DNA of 64,000 bases from Bacillota bacterium (GCA_030526355.1 JAUNDC010000008.1:1-64000); one strand, 5' to 3'; shown: positions 15,348-23,694, counted from the stretch's first letter. Numbers and translations are program-made. The notes: generated from the letters alone by a model not told the origin.

Positions 15348-15635
15348 TTATTTCTCGTCTTTGTTTACGATCAGGTGTCTCATAACGTTGTCTGAAATCT
15401 TAAGTCTTCTGTCGAGTTCCTTTGGTAATGTTGGCTGAGCCTTAAACTCGATAACAACGTAATATCCTTCAGTTTTCTTCTGGATAGGATATGCGAGTTT
15501 TTTCATTCCCCATACGTCTACATTGCCGACTTCGCCTTCTGCAGCGATGATGCCCTTTACTGCTTCAACAGTTGCATCCTTCTTATCGTCTTCTAATGTA
15601 GGATCGATGATGAACATTACTTCGTAATTTGTCAT
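15348..15635 (-). CDS. rpsF: 30S ribosomal protein S6
   Basis: The 95 residues (MTNYEVMFIIDPTLED...; VDVWGMKKLAYPI; YVVIEFKA) match S6, an RNA-binding platform protein paired with S18. GGGAGG lies 8 bases before the ATG at 15635; a GTG three codons earlier overlaps that site and is less likely. First gene of the operon, with a promoter at 15713-15740 and two hairpins in the leader. Confidence 0.96.
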   Translation of the reverse strand: MTNYEVMFIIDPTLEDDKKDATVEAVKGIIAAEGEVGNVDVWGMKKLAYPIQKKTEGYYVVIEFKAQPTLPKELDRRLKISDNVMRHLIVNKDEK

Positions 15636-15662
15636 TCTTTTCACCTCCCTGTGGACTTAATG

Positions 15663-15704
15663 GCGATAAATACTTTATCGCAAGGATATGACGCAAAATT
15701 GCGT
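15663..15704 (-). promoter_or_regulatory. Two hairpins in the rpsF operon leader
   Basis: GCGATAAA (15663-15670) and TTTATCGC (15674-15681) form a perfect 8-bp stem with a 3-base loop. ACGCA/TGCGT (15691-15704) forms a second small stem. They lie between the promoter and the rpsF ribosome-binding site. A role in S6:S18 feedback is possible, but the published leader signature was not recognised here. Confidence 0.45.
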
Positions 15705-15712
15705 ACCTAGAT

Positions 15713-15740
15713 ATTATACACTATTTGATAAGTTTTTCAA
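15713..15740 (-). promoter_or_regulatory. Promoter of the rpsF-ssb-rpsR operon
   Basis: On the minus strand TTGAAA (15740-15735) and TATAAT (15718-15713) are separated by 16 bases. The -35 box overlaps the stop codon region of the neighbouring upstream gene. Confidence 0.7.
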
Positions 15741-16336
15741 GCTTTTTTTGTTGGCGGCATTATGTAGTTTCCCATAATATCCTGCATCAGCTCATCCGTT
15801 ACAATAATATTCCATCCGTAATATCCGTTATCCACCATAGGAACATATACCACAGTTTCATAAGTCGCACCCTTGTCTGCCGCTTTTTCCAGCTGCTTCA
15901 CATAGATTTCCAGACACTTGGCGCTGAGCTTTGTTTTATCGGCTATTTTATCTTTATATAGATTATCCATAATGTAATCATATGCTGCCTTTTCGTATTT
16001 ATAGTCCACTTTACTGAAGTCGCTGTTTTTCACAGCTATTCTGGCAACCGCTACATCGTTTTTAGTGCCTATTTCCTCTATTTCATACGTAAAATTCCTG
16101 AAGACAGCCTCCTTCATGCGTTTTACAACTTCTTCATCACCCTCTGCATTAACGAGAAAATTCACGTATTCGTTGTCTATATGCTTCTCCATTACCCTGC
16201 TGTCGCCTGCCCTGAGACCATCCATGAAGTCTGCCGCCGCATTCGCGGGACTTGTTGAAACCATATCCACAAGATTCAGCTGCATAATTGCAGGTATCAG
16301 AATCGAGGCCACTGTTTTTAATAAATACTGTAACAT
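15737..16336 (-). CDS. Exported protein of unknown function (DUF5105-like)
   Basis: The protein has 199 residues. A weak N-terminal hydrophobic segment (LLKTVASILIPAIM) may be a signal peptide or anchor; no lipobox Cys is seen. The rest is an alpha+beta domain with a repeated pattern of charged helices ending in a Tyr/Trp strand region (VDNGYYGWNIIV). The fold pattern resembles small DUF5105/DUF4878-type extracytoplasmic domains, but I cannot assign it firmly. It is a single gene ending at the rpsF promoter and divergent from the glucosaminidase gene. Confidence 0.65.
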   Translation of the reverse strand: MLQYLLKTVASILIPAIMQLNLVDMVSTSPANAAADFMDGLRAGDSRVMEKHIDNEYVNFLVNAEGDEEVVKRMKEAVFRNFTYEIEEIGTKNDVAVARIAVKNSDFSKVDYKYEKAAYDYIMDNLYKDKIADKTKLSAKCLEIYVKQLEKAADKGATYETVVYVPMVDNGYYGWNIIVTDELMQDIMGNYIMPPTKKA

Positions 16337-16367
16337 TTATTCTAACTCCGCTTTTATAATTCAAAGG

Positions 16368-16396
16368 TTGTGTTTTTCTTCCATATTTCTTATAAT
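16368..16396 (+). promoter_or_regulatory. Promoter of the glucosaminidase gene
   Basis: TTGTGT (16368-16373), 17 bases, TATAAT (16391-16396). The ATG at 16436 is 39 bases downstream of the -10. Confidence 0.6.
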
Positions 16397-16435
16397 ATAT
16401 AAAAACTGTTGTATTTTCAAGCAAAAGAGGTCCTT

Positions 16436-17170
16436 ATGGAAAATAATCAAACACCTTACAGCTATAATATGTCCGAAATCAAAAAACCGGTTCTGTCAAA
16501 AACCGCAATTATTATCATAGCAGCTTCTCTTGTTTTTTCTGCTGCACTTCTGGCACTTGGAATGAATATGGCATTGAATAAAATGGACACTCTTGCCATT
16601 AAGGCGGATCAGTCGCTGACCAAGGAGAAATCCTCAAGTGCCCATACTGTAGATATATCCGACAATCTCAGAAAAACTGCAGTGGACAAGGTTATAGCCG
16701 ATAATTATATTCCTGCTTATTCAACATCCGAGATAATGAGCATGGATGTCAGCAAGCCCAGCGGCGTATCCGTATCGGATCTGAAGCTTGTAACTGCAGG
16801 AAACCTGGTAGGCCTTGAAGAAGCCTTCTGGCAGGCGGAGCAGGATTACGGAGTAAACTGCCTTTTCGTGATGGCGATAGCCTCTCATGAAAGCGCCAAC
16901 GGCACTATTTGCTTCAGGCCCAATAATATGTTCGGCTTCGGCACGTCAGGATTCTCATCAAAGGCAGAATGTATAGATGTAGTTTCACGGGCACTGGCGA
17001 ACAATTATTTATCCACGAACGGCAGTCTTTATTCAGGTAAGACTATATCAAGCGTCAATAAACGCTACGCTGCCAGCACTACATGGGATGACAAGGTTGC
17101 GAGAAATATGACAAAGTATTATGCTGTTATCAGCCAGAATCACAACTCTGCTCTGGAGAAACTGAAATGA
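16436..17170 (+). CDS. Membrane-anchored glucosaminidase-type peptidoglycan hydrolase
   Basis: The protein has 244 residues. After about 25 polar residues there is a signal anchor (AIIIIAASLVFSAALLALGM), a linker of about 80 residues and a C-terminal domain of the mannosyl-glycoprotein endo-beta-N-acetylglucosaminidase (GH73-like) family. Visible features are FVMAIASHESANGT with the likely catalytic Glu, NNMFGFG, the VVSRALANNYL helix and KRYAASTTWDDKV. It would cut glycan strands at the outer face of the membrane. GAGG precedes ATG 16436; an earlier in-frame ATG at 16409 has no such site. It overlaps the DUF1638 gene by 4 bases. Confidence 0.85.
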   Translation: MENNQTPYSYNMSEIKKPVLSKTAIIIIAASLVFSAALLALGMNMALNKMDTLAIKADQSLTKEKSSSAHTVDISDNLRKTAVDKVIADNYIPAYSTSEIMSMDVSKPSGVSVSDLKLVTAGNLVGLEEAFWQAEQDYGVNCLFVMAIASHESANGTICFRPNNMFGFGTSGFSSKAECIDVVSRALANNYLSTNGSLYSGKTISSVNKRYAASTTWDDKVARNMTKYYAVISQNHNSALEKLK

Positions 17171-17748
17171 GCACTGTAATCATATCCTGCGGCAATTTAC
17201 TCAATCATCTGGATGCTGCTCAAAAAAAGATGAAAACTTCTTATGACGTCATCGAAGTTGATACAGTTCTCATTGCAATGGGACTGTGTGGAGGCTCTGT
17301 CTCAGATATAAAACTTCCGCGAAGCATAGTCATCCCCAAGGTTGATGACTGCATTACACTTCTTATGCATACGGATGACATATGGCACGCTAATCTGAAA
17401 AAATGCGGACATCTTTACCTGACAGATACCGTAGACGGCAAACTTTCTGTTTCGAGCATCCGAAATAACCTGATTGAAAAATACGGAGAGAAAAAAGGTC
17501 TGCGTTTATTTGATATGTGGTTCAAAGGTTATTATAGTGTTGATATCATAGATACCGGAGTGTACGACTGTCGTAGCGAAAGCTATTTGTCTAGCGCGGT
17601 AAATAATGCATCATTAATAAACTGTCCTCTTACATTTGTCCAGGGAAGTAATATTCTACTCGAAAAGCTGGTTTCCGACAAATGGGACGAGCAATTCATC
17701 ACTGCTGAAAAAGGAACTATTATCCACAAAGAAGATTTTAATAAATAA
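17167..17748 (+). CDS. DUF1638-family protein
   Basis: The protein has 193 residues and is cytosolic. The segment IPKVDDCITLLM followed by a Gly-x-LYLTDT strand is the signature of DUF1638, whose members are often linked with corrinoid or methyl-transfer genes; the biochemical role is unknown. Its ATG overlaps the stop of the glucosaminidase gene (ATGA), so the two are translationally coupled, an odd partner for a wall hydrolase. Cys residues at about 8, 38, 60 and 78 could bind a metal or cofactor, but this is speculative. Confidence 0.72.
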   Translation: MSTVIISCGNLLNHLDAAQKKMKTSYDVIEVDTVLIAMGLCGGSVSDIKLPRSIVIPKVDDCITLLMHTDDIWHANLKKCGHLYLTDTVDGKLSVSSIRNNLIEKYGEKKGLRLFDMWFKGYYSVDIIDTGVYDCRSESYLSSAVNNASLINCPLTFVQGSNILLEKLVSDKWDEQFITAEKGTIIHKEDFNK

Positions 17749-17764
17749 GTTATTATATTAAGCT

Positions 17765-18694
17765 TTATTTCCACAGCTTATCAGGGTACATACCCTTGTC
17801 CTTCATGGCCTGGAGTGCGTTCTGCACATCTTCCTTGTCTTCTTTGTATGTAACTCCGTACCATTTATCCGGTGATGTTATAACCTTAACATCGGCTTTA
17901 CCCTCCTGCACCAGTCTGTCTGCTGCAAAAGGCAGGTAATACTCTCCCTTGAGAGGATTTTTCTCCAGTATATTCTCCAGTGCATTAGGAAATTCCTGCT
18001 GCATTTCATCCATCATCGCCGCCGAAAATCCCCAGAAATTCATAGACACTATTGTATCGGGCTCAATCTCAAACCAGGTTGCACCATCATCTTCTGTGTA
18101 AGCAATCCTATCATTTTTTTTCATTATCTTCGTTCTCTCAGTCACCTTCTTCAGGAACCCCCTGTCATCTGTCTCACATACGCCTCTCGACACGTGTCCG
18201 TTTTCCGTAACTGTATTCTTAAGCTGATAGCCTGCCATACAGAATGCGTACTTTTCATCATCCTTATGTGTAGACAGATACTCATAAACCCCCGCGAAGC
18301 TGCCCGGTCCATAATAGTCATCGGCATTAATCACTACGAAGGGTCCCTTTATCAGATGCCTGCAGGAAAGTACAGCATGACCTGTCCCCCACGGCTTTTC
18401 CCTTCCCTCCGGAATTTCAAATCCCTCCGGTATGTCATCCAGCTTCTGATATGCATATTCTATATCCATGAACCTGCCGGCTCTCTCATCCACCAGCTCT
18501 CTGAAAAGCTCACGATGCTCCTCTCTGATAATAAACACCGCGCGGCTGAAGCCTGCCATCATAGCGTCATAAAGAGAAAAATCAAGGATTATTTCTCCTT
18601 CTGCTGTTATCTTATCCACCTGTTTGAGGCCTCCGTAGCGTGAGCCCATGCCTGCTGCCATTATTACCAATGTCGGTTGTTCATTTATTTTCAT
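17765..18694 (-). CDS. Sugar-phosphate nucleotidyltransferase family protein
   Basis: The protein has 309 residues with the Rossmann-like nucleotidyltransferase fold. The opening TLVIMAAGMGSRYGGLKQ is the nucleotide-binding glycine loop, INADDYYG (near 113) carries the metal-binding Asp, and MNFWGFS lies in the acceptor half. It likely joins an NTP to a sugar phosphate for envelope glycan synthesis; the exact sugar is not decidable from the sequence. AGGAG precedes ATG. Single gene convergent with the DUF1638 pair. Confidence 0.88.
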   Translation of the reverse strand: MKINEQPTLVIMAAGMGSRYGGLKQVDKITAEGEIILDFSLYDAMMAGFSRAVFIIREEHRELFRELVDERAGRFMDIEYAYQKLDDIPEGFEIPEGREKPWGTGHAVLSCRHLIKGPFVVINADDYYGPGSFAGVYEYLSTHKDDEKYAFCMAGYQLKNTVTENGHVSRGVCETDDRGFLKKVTERTKIMKKNDRIAYTEDDGATWFEIEPDTIVSMNFWGFSAAMMDEMQQEFPNALENILEKNPLKGEYYLPFAADRLVQEGKADVKVITSPDKWYGVTYKEDKEDVQNALQAMKDKGMYPDKLWK

Positions 18695-18803
18695 TTTGAA
18701 TTATCTCCTCTGACTGAATTTCGCATTGCGTCCTTTAATTATACCAAAACTTCCCGCATTTACAAAGAATTTATCAAATATATGCTTCGGTGCATGAGAG
18801 CTG

Positions 18804-18812
18804 TGGTATAAT
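18804..18812 (+). promoter_or_regulatory. Extended -10 promoter element
   Basis: TGG followed by TATAAT (18807-18812), 34 bases before the ATG at 18847. No good -35 box is seen, as expected for an extended -10 promoter. Confidence 0.5.
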
Positions 18813-18846
18813 GTATTAACGATTTTCAGCAAAAAGGACGTAATCT

Positions 18847-19308
18847 ATGAAAAAGAACTTAATTTTTGTCACAGGCTTTCTCGGTGCTCCCATTGAGGAG
18901 ACAGCCCGGCAGCTGGCAGAGAAAAACGGCTGGGATTTCCTGTCCGTTGACGATGAAATTCAGAAAACAGACGGCAGGTCTATAATGAGGATCTGTATGA
19001 TGATGGGCGAGCATGAATACCGCAACAAGGAATACGAAACGCTGCAGAATATTGCAGACAGCGGCAGAACAGGCCTCGTGATATGCTGCAGCGACGGCAT
19101 ACTTCACGATGACATGTCCAGAGCCATTATCATGGAAAACGAGCTTGTCATTGCCGGCAGGGACATGACCCGTGAGCAGCTGTGGGAAAACGCTTCAAAG
19201 CTTGAAACATCATATCATGCCTTTCTCCACTTCGGAACAGAGGAGGAACGCAGAAAAGCGTTCAATGACTTCTATGAAAGGCAGTGCCAGCTTTTCAGCA
19301 GCATATAG
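18847..19308 (+). CDS. Shikimate kinase-like protein with a degenerate P-loop
   Basis: The 153 residues align in pattern with shikimate kinases: a first strand and loop, the substrate-binding SVDDEI (normally DxDxxI) and GRSIMRICMMMGEHEYRNKE (normally GRSIxEIF..GE..FR..E). The Walker A loop is broken, though. GFLGAPIEE stands where GxxGxGK(S/T) is expected, so both the second Gly and the Lys are lost. ATP-dependent catalysis is therefore doubtful. It is a small cytosolic protein, possibly a regulatory or decayed relative. It lies 72 bases before a DUF2148 gene. Confidence 0.72.
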   Translation: MKKNLIFVTGFLGAPIEETARQLAEKNGWDFLSVDDEIQKTDGRSIMRICMMMGEHEYRNKEYETLQNIADSGRTGLVICCSDGILHDDMSRAIIMENELVIAGRDMTREQLWENASKLETSYHAFLHFGTEEERRKAFNDFYERQCQLFSSI

Positions 19309-19380
19309 CTTATCGTACTTATTGCTCAGGGTATTGTCCCGAAGCACAATAATCAAATAATTTTTATCCGGAGGTGTGTG

Positions 19381-19929
19381 ATGATTTACAAAAGAGAAGA
19401 TGCTGCAAAGGATGCAGCAATGCATGTAGCCAGACAGATGGTCGCTGCTGCCGTTACGGCTCCAAAGGGCTGCGGTATCGACAACATCGAGGCTGTCATA
19501 GTTGAAGGAGATGATAAGGATGTGCTGGCAAAGCACATGAGAGTTATAGCCGATGAAACCGGTGCTGATTTCTTTAACAGAGATGCAGGAAATGTGGACA
19601 ACAGCTTCTGTGTAGTACTCATCGGAGCAAACAATGCTCCTATCGAGCTTGAAGACTGCAGCCTGTGCGGATTCGAAAACTGCGGCAGAACAATCGAAGC
19701 CGGTGCCAACTGTGCTTTTAACATCGTCGATCTGGGCATTGCCATCGGATCAGCTGTTTCGCTTGCTGCAGACAACAGGATAGACAACCGCGTGCTTTTT
19801 TCAGCAGGCAAGGCGTCACTTCGCATGAATCTGTTCTCAGATAACGTATCCGTTGTTTTCGGAATTCCTCTCTCTGTGACATCAAAGAGCGTTTTCTTTG
19901 ACAGAGATCCCGGAAATGTGCTGTTTTAA
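19381..19929 (+). CDS. DUF2148 ferredoxin-like domain protein
   Basis: The protein has 182 residues. The central Cys cluster CSLCGFENCG (near residues 97-106) with a later Cys (ANCAF) matches the DUF2148 family, thought to bind an iron-sulfur cluster; no enzyme activity is known. The start is ATG 19381 behind GGAGG with a 6-base gap (a GTG one codon earlier is too close). The C-terminal half has hydrophobic, Gly/Ala-rich helices (DLGIAIGSAVSLAADN) that could pack against the cluster. Confidence 0.85.
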   Translation: MIYKREDAAKDAAMHVARQMVAAAVTAPKGCGIDNIEAVIVEGDDKDVLAKHMRVIADETGADFFNRDAGNVDNSFCVVLIGANNAPIELEDCSLCGFENCGRTIEAGANCAFNIVDLGIAIGSAVSLAADNRIDNRVLFSAGKASLRMNLFSDNVSVVFGIPLSVTSKSVFFDRDPGNVLF

Positions 19930-19971
19930 TTCCTGACGTTCAGATAGTGTGCCTTTGGCATAATAAATACC

Positions 19972-20026
19972 AAAAAAACACCGACCTCCGGTTTTCCAGG
20001 TTTGAATTCCTGCCTTCCGGGGGTCG
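19972..20026 (-). terminator. Terminator of the DUF4854 lipoprotein gene
   Basis: CGACCTCCGG (19982-19991) and CCGGGGGTCG (20017-20026) form a stem with an inner CAGG/CCTG stem. Read on the minus strand it is followed by seven U residues (19978-19972). Confidence 0.8.
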
Positions 20027-20054
20027 ATATATTGTCTGTTAATATCGTTCTGTT

Positions 20055-20456
20055 TTAATATTCTTTACTGAAAATTTCCGTTCCGTCTCCATTAAGATAT
20101 ACAACCTTGACTGTTATCCCATCGATTCCTGATTCTTCCTCAAGTGCATCAACCATTGTCGTAAATGTTGAGGCTGAGCTGTCGATAGTTTTTTCGATTT
20201 CTGTTGCTACTGTATCCAGCAGACTGCTGTCCAGAGTATCACCGTATGTATAGGTGTATACGATTGCATTATCCTCAACTGTTACATTAAGTCCGCTTTC
20301 CTCTGAGCTCATTGATTCGATGGTTTCCTTGGCTTCGGAGTCACTGTTGATATATTCCTCCAGTGTCGAAGGCTGACTTCCGCATCCGGCAAGCACGGTC
20401 ATTGCCACCAGAAGCATTGCAACGATTATTCCGGTTATTCTCTTGTTCTTTTTCAT
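20055..20456 (-). CDS. DUF4854 lipoprotein
   Basis: The protein has 133 residues from ATG 20456 (AAGGAG, about 8-base spacing). A type II signal peptide ends in the lipobox LAGC, so it should be a lipid-anchored outer-surface protein. The mature part (STLEEYINSDSEAKETIES, then VEDNAIVYTYTY) matches the small DUF4854 family common in gut Clostridia. Function unknown. It is flanked by its own terminator and lies downstream of the thioesterase gene. Confidence 0.85.
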   Translation of the reverse strand: MKKNKRITGIIVAMLLVAMTVLAGCGSQPSTLEEYINSDSEAKETIESMSSEESGLNVTVEDNAIVYTYTYGDTLDSSLLDTVATEIEKTIDSSASTFTTMVDALEEESGIDGITVKVVYLNGDGTEIFSKEY

Positions 20457-20513
20457 TATACCTACTCCTTGAATAAATAATATTAACAACTTTTTCACAT
20501 TATATCATGGATA

Positions 20514-20966
20514 TTATTTTCGGGAAATATTATTTCTTTTCTGCAGTGCTTCCTCATACAGTCTTTTTTCATCCTCTGTTTCAGGCTCATACACCTTGCC
20601 TATCTGCTGTGGTCTGCCGTTTTTACCCATGCATACCATCGTGAAGCATGCAGATAGTGCTTTTTCCGGACCTCCGTTTGATTCCAAATCCTCTGCTTCC
20701 ACATCAACCAGAATCTCCATTGATGTTCTGCCGACATATACGATATATGCCGTACATGTAACCAGCGCTCCTACAAAAATCGGCAGATGAAACTGAAGCT
20801 CATCCACTCTGGCTGTTACGCAGTTTCCTTTGCTGTATTTCATGGCTATCGCTCCTGCTGCTGTATCCATGAATTTCATAATTTCTCCACCATGTACATT
20901 ACCTGCCACATTGGCCTGATGAGGCAGCATAACCTGACTCATTACGATTTTGTTTCTTACGTCCAT
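20514..20966 (-). CDS. Acyl-CoA thioesterase, hotdog fold
   Basis: The 150 residues match the BFIT/YciA-like thioesterases: QVMLPHQANVAGNVHGGEIMKFMD contains the N-x-x-G-xVHGG(x)-I active-site helix with the key Asp. It hydrolyses acyl-CoA thioesters; chain length specificity is unknown. A short charged tail (about residues 125-150) follows the fold. GGAGG precedes ATG. Confidence 0.9.
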   Translation of the reverse strand: MDVRNKIVMSQVMLPHQANVAGNVHGGEIMKFMDTAAGAIAMKYSKGNCVTARVDELQFHLPIFVGALVTCTAYIVYVGRTSMEILVDVEAEDLESNGGPEKALSACFTMVCMGKNGRPQQIGKVYEPETEDEKRLYEEALQKRNNISRK

Positions 20967-21012
20967 TTTTTCCTCCTATGTCAATATTTCAATATAGTCA
21001 ATTAACAATATT

Positions 21013-21753
21013 CTATTCAATAGCACCGAGCTCTCTTAGTCCACCTACAATAATCTGTTCTACTCTCTCGGTCAGTACTTTCTCTTCGCTTCGGCTCATA
21101 CCCTTTGTCTCTATCGGTTCATGCACAATGATATCTATCTGTGCACCCTTGAGATAGCCTTCTTCCTCAAACATCTTATAGCTGCCGTTAAGCGAAACAG
21201 GAATAATAGGAACTCCCGGCTTGGTAGCCAGCTTCAGCGCGCCCTTCTTGAACTCTCCCGGCCTGGAACCCTTGCTTCTTGTTCCTTCAGGGAAAATTAC
21301 AAGGGAAAATCCCTGCTCAATGTATTCCACGCCTTTATTTATTGCCTTGAGCGATGCTCTGGGGTCATTTCTTTCGATAAAAACGCTTCTGATTCTTCTT
21401 ATCCATTCTCCATAAAGCGGTATCTTCGCCAGGTCATCCTTGGCAACAAAGGCAAACTGGAATTTCGTAAAAGCTGCACAATATGCGAATATATCAGCGT
21501 ATCCCTGATGGTTTCCCACTAAAACAACGGGACCCTCGTCAGGCAGATTCTCCATTCCCTTCACTTTCACTTTGCTCCCGAACATGTCCATTACAATGCC
21601 GCCCCATTTTGATGTCGCCTCAAGTATGTATTTTCTCTCGCTTTCATAGTCGCCCTGAGCTCTTGCAGCTTCTATGGCTTTCTTGTAAGGTCTGAGATAT
21701 TTAAGACAATGTATCAGCTTATATGCACCCGGTATATTGGCAAATATTTTCAT
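21013..21753 (-). CDS. plsC: 1-acyl-sn-glycerol-3-phosphate acyltransferase (PlsC family)
   Basis: Acylates lysophosphatidic acid to phosphatidic acid at the cytoplasmic membrane. The 246 residues show the block NHQGYAD (the family's NH(x)4D), FIERNDPR, the substrate-binding FPEGTRS and a VPIIPVSLNG block. ATG 21753 has AAGGAGGA upstream; an earlier ATG at 21798 lacks a site. Stand-alone gene. The assignment to phosphatidic acid synthesis rather than another lysophospholipid is by family only. Confidence 0.9.
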   Translation of the reverse strand: MKIFANIPGAYKLIHCLKYLRPYKKAIEAARAQGDYESERKYILEATSKWGGIVMDMFGSKVKVKGMENLPDEGPVVLVGNHQGYADIFAYCAAFTKFQFAFVAKDDLAKIPLYGEWIRRIRSVFIERNDPRASLKAINKGVEYIEQGFSLVIFPEGTRSKGSRPGEFKKGALKLATKPGVPIIPVSLNGSYKMFEEEGYLKGAQIDIIVHEPIETKGMSRSEEKVLTERVEQIIVGGLRELGAIE

Positions 21754-21911
21754 TGTTCTCCTCCTTGCTTCATCAGTAACATGCTCATGACGATACAATC
21801 CGCCTCGAGCTTGTTATTCCCCATTATATCATAATGGATGTAAAATTAGTGCAAAATCTTGGTTAATGCTATATAATATCGGGAGAAAATCAATTGCAGA
21901 GGGGTAAATTT

Positions 21912-22538
21912 ATGGAATGTAAAATGAACGGTAATTTTAACGTCAGGGTGATAGCTGGAGCCGCTGGTGCGGCGGCGTTTCTCACCATTCTGATTCTGGT
22001 TCTTACCGGCAATGCCGGTGCTGTGGATGATTTTGTGCGCAACGTTTTTTATGGCATGCGTGCTGACTGGCTCACACCTCTTGTCAAGGTTATCACATAT
22101 ATCGGCAACTGGCAGAGTATAACTTTTCTCTGCATAATACTTCTGATGCTGAAGCCGACGCGTCGCACATACGGTATTCCTGTTTCTGCCGGCGCAATCT
22201 CTGTAACCATTCTTAATAAAATCATCAAGACTATAGTGACACGTCCGCGTCCTGACGATATATCACATCTTGTTCATGCAGGTGGTTTTTCCTTCCCCAG
22301 CGGTCATTCGATAACGAGCATGTTCGTATTCGGCATGTTGATTCTGCTGGTTCGCAGTCATATGCAAAACAGGCACGCCGCCAACATACTAACTGTGGTA
22401 CTAACTATCCCTATGATATGCATCGGTCTTTCGCGCATCTATCTGGGTGTTCATTATCCGACTGACGTTCTGGCCGGCTGGAGCCTGGGGATCGTTATGA
22501 TTGCAGTTATTTCTGCGGTTTTCGGCAGATTTCGGTAG
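21912..22538 (+). CDS. PAP2-family membrane phosphatase
   Basis: The protein has 208 residues with about five to six membrane helices. The three phosphatase motifs are KTIVTRPRPD (near 107), PSGHSITS (near 128) and SRIYLGVHYPTDVLAGW (near 178). It dephosphorylates a lipid phosphate such as phosphatidate or undecaprenyl diphosphate outside the membrane; the substrate is not decidable. GAGGGG precedes ATG 21912. It is divergent from plsC, which makes the lipid that such an enzyme may act on. Confidence 0.9.
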   Translation: MECKMNGNFNVRVIAGAAGAAAFLTILILVLTGNAGAVDDFVRNVFYGMRADWLTPLVKVITYIGNWQSITFLCIILLMLKPTRRTYGIPVSAGAISVTILNKIIKTIVTRPRPDDISHLVHAGGFSFPSGHSITSMFVFGMLILLVRSHMQNRHAANILTVVLTIPMICIGLSRIYLGVHYPTDVLAGWSLGIVMIAVISAVFGRFR

Positions 22539-22599
22539 TCTTCTGCAACTTTAAGTTTTCGACAGTTTTCGGCAGCTGTGCTCAAGGCTTCATTTTGAA

Positions 22600-22639
22600 A
22601 GTCTCCAAATACGCTCATCACAAGCAGTATTTGGAGACT
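22600..22639. repeat. Perfect 13-bp inverted repeat
   Basis: AGTCTCCAAATAC (22600-22612) and GTATTTGGAGACT (22627-22639) with a 14-base spacer, between the PAP2 and trpS genes. No U tract follows on either side, so a simple intrinsic terminator is not certain. Thirteen bases (AAAGTCTCCAAAT) recur at 61642-61654. The rest of 22539-22710 shows no gene. Confidence 0.7.
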
Positions 22640-22710
22640 CGTTCAAACGCAATACATTTTAGTTCAAAATATCTTCTTCTCAAACAAAAAACTTATAGAA
22701 CTACCACTGA

Positions 22711-23694
22711 TTAATACCCCAGACCGAAGTTATTTTTAACTCTCTTCATAGTCTTTTCGGCGATGGTATTTGCTTTTTCTGCTCCATCCTTGAGAACCTT
22801 TATAAGCTCCTCGCTTTCCCTGATTTCATCAAAATTCTTTCTGATAGGTGCCAGCGCCTCCTGCGTGATGGCAACCAGCTCCTTCTTGAAATCACCATAC
22901 CCGCAGCCGTCAAACTGAGCAACTATATCATCTATACCCCTGCCGGAAAATGCACTGTATATGCTGAGCAGGTTGCTCACACCCGGCTTGTTCTCGATAT
23001 CAAATCTGATTTCACCATCGGAATCAGTAGTTGCTCTCATGATGGATTTCTTGATTTTATTGTCAGCATCCAGAAGAGAAATCCTGCTGTGCTCGTTTTC
23101 GGCACTCTTGCTCATCTTTGATGTAGGATCATCGAGGGCCATGATACGCGCACCTGACTTGAGGAACCTGCCGTCAGGAACAACGAAGGTGTTCTTCTTT
23201 ACAGTATTATTGACTCTGATAGCTATATCTCTGCAAAGCTCTATGTGCTGCTTCTGGTCGTTTCCTACAGGAACGATGTCAGTGTCATAGAGGAGAATGT
23301 CCGCAGCCATCAGAATAGGATATGTGAAAAGTCCTGCCGGTGCAGATTCTCTGCCCTTGCTCTTATCCTTGAACTGAGTCATTCTCGAAAGCTCACCTGT
23401 ATACGAATTGCATGTCAGTATCCATGAAAGTTCAGCATGTCCGCTTACATCGGACTGCACGAAAATCGTTGATTTCTTAGGATCTATTCCTATTGCCATA
23501 TAAAGCGCAGCCACATCAAGGATGTGCTTTCTCAATTCCTTAGGGTCCTGTGGTACTGTGATGGAATGAAGATCCACGATGCAGTATATGCATTCGTTCT
23601 CATCCTGCAGCTCGACAAACTGCCTTAAAGCACCTAAATAATTACCTATATGGATATTTCCTGTAGGCTGTACGCCCGAAAAAACACGTTTCAT
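22711..23694 (-). CDS. trpS: Tryptophanyl-tRNA synthetase
   Basis: Charges tRNA-Trp. The 327 residues have the class I signature near the start (SGVQPTGNIHIGNYLGA; HIGN replaces HIGH, as usual for TrpRS) and the KMSKS loop near residue 193. The dimer and Trp-recognition segments are as expected, and the length is typical. It lies directly downstream of gyrA. No T-box-like leader is seen in the 35-base gap. Confidence 0.97.
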   Translation of the reverse strand: MKRVFSGVQPTGNIHIGNYLGALRQFVELQDENECIYCIVDLHSITVPQDPKELRKHILDVAALYMAIGIDPKKSTIFVQSDVSGHAELSWILTCNSYTGELSRMTQFKDKSKGRESAPAGLFTYPILMAADILLYDTDIVPVGNDQKQHIELCRDIAIRVNNTVKKNTFVVPDGRFLKSGARIMALDDPTSKMSKSAENEHSRISLLDADNKIKKSIMRATTDSDGEIRFDIENKPGVSNLLSIYSAFSGRGIDDIVAQFDGCGYGDFKKELVAITQEALAPIRKNFDEIRESEELIKVLKDGAEKANTIAEKTMKRVKNNFGLGY

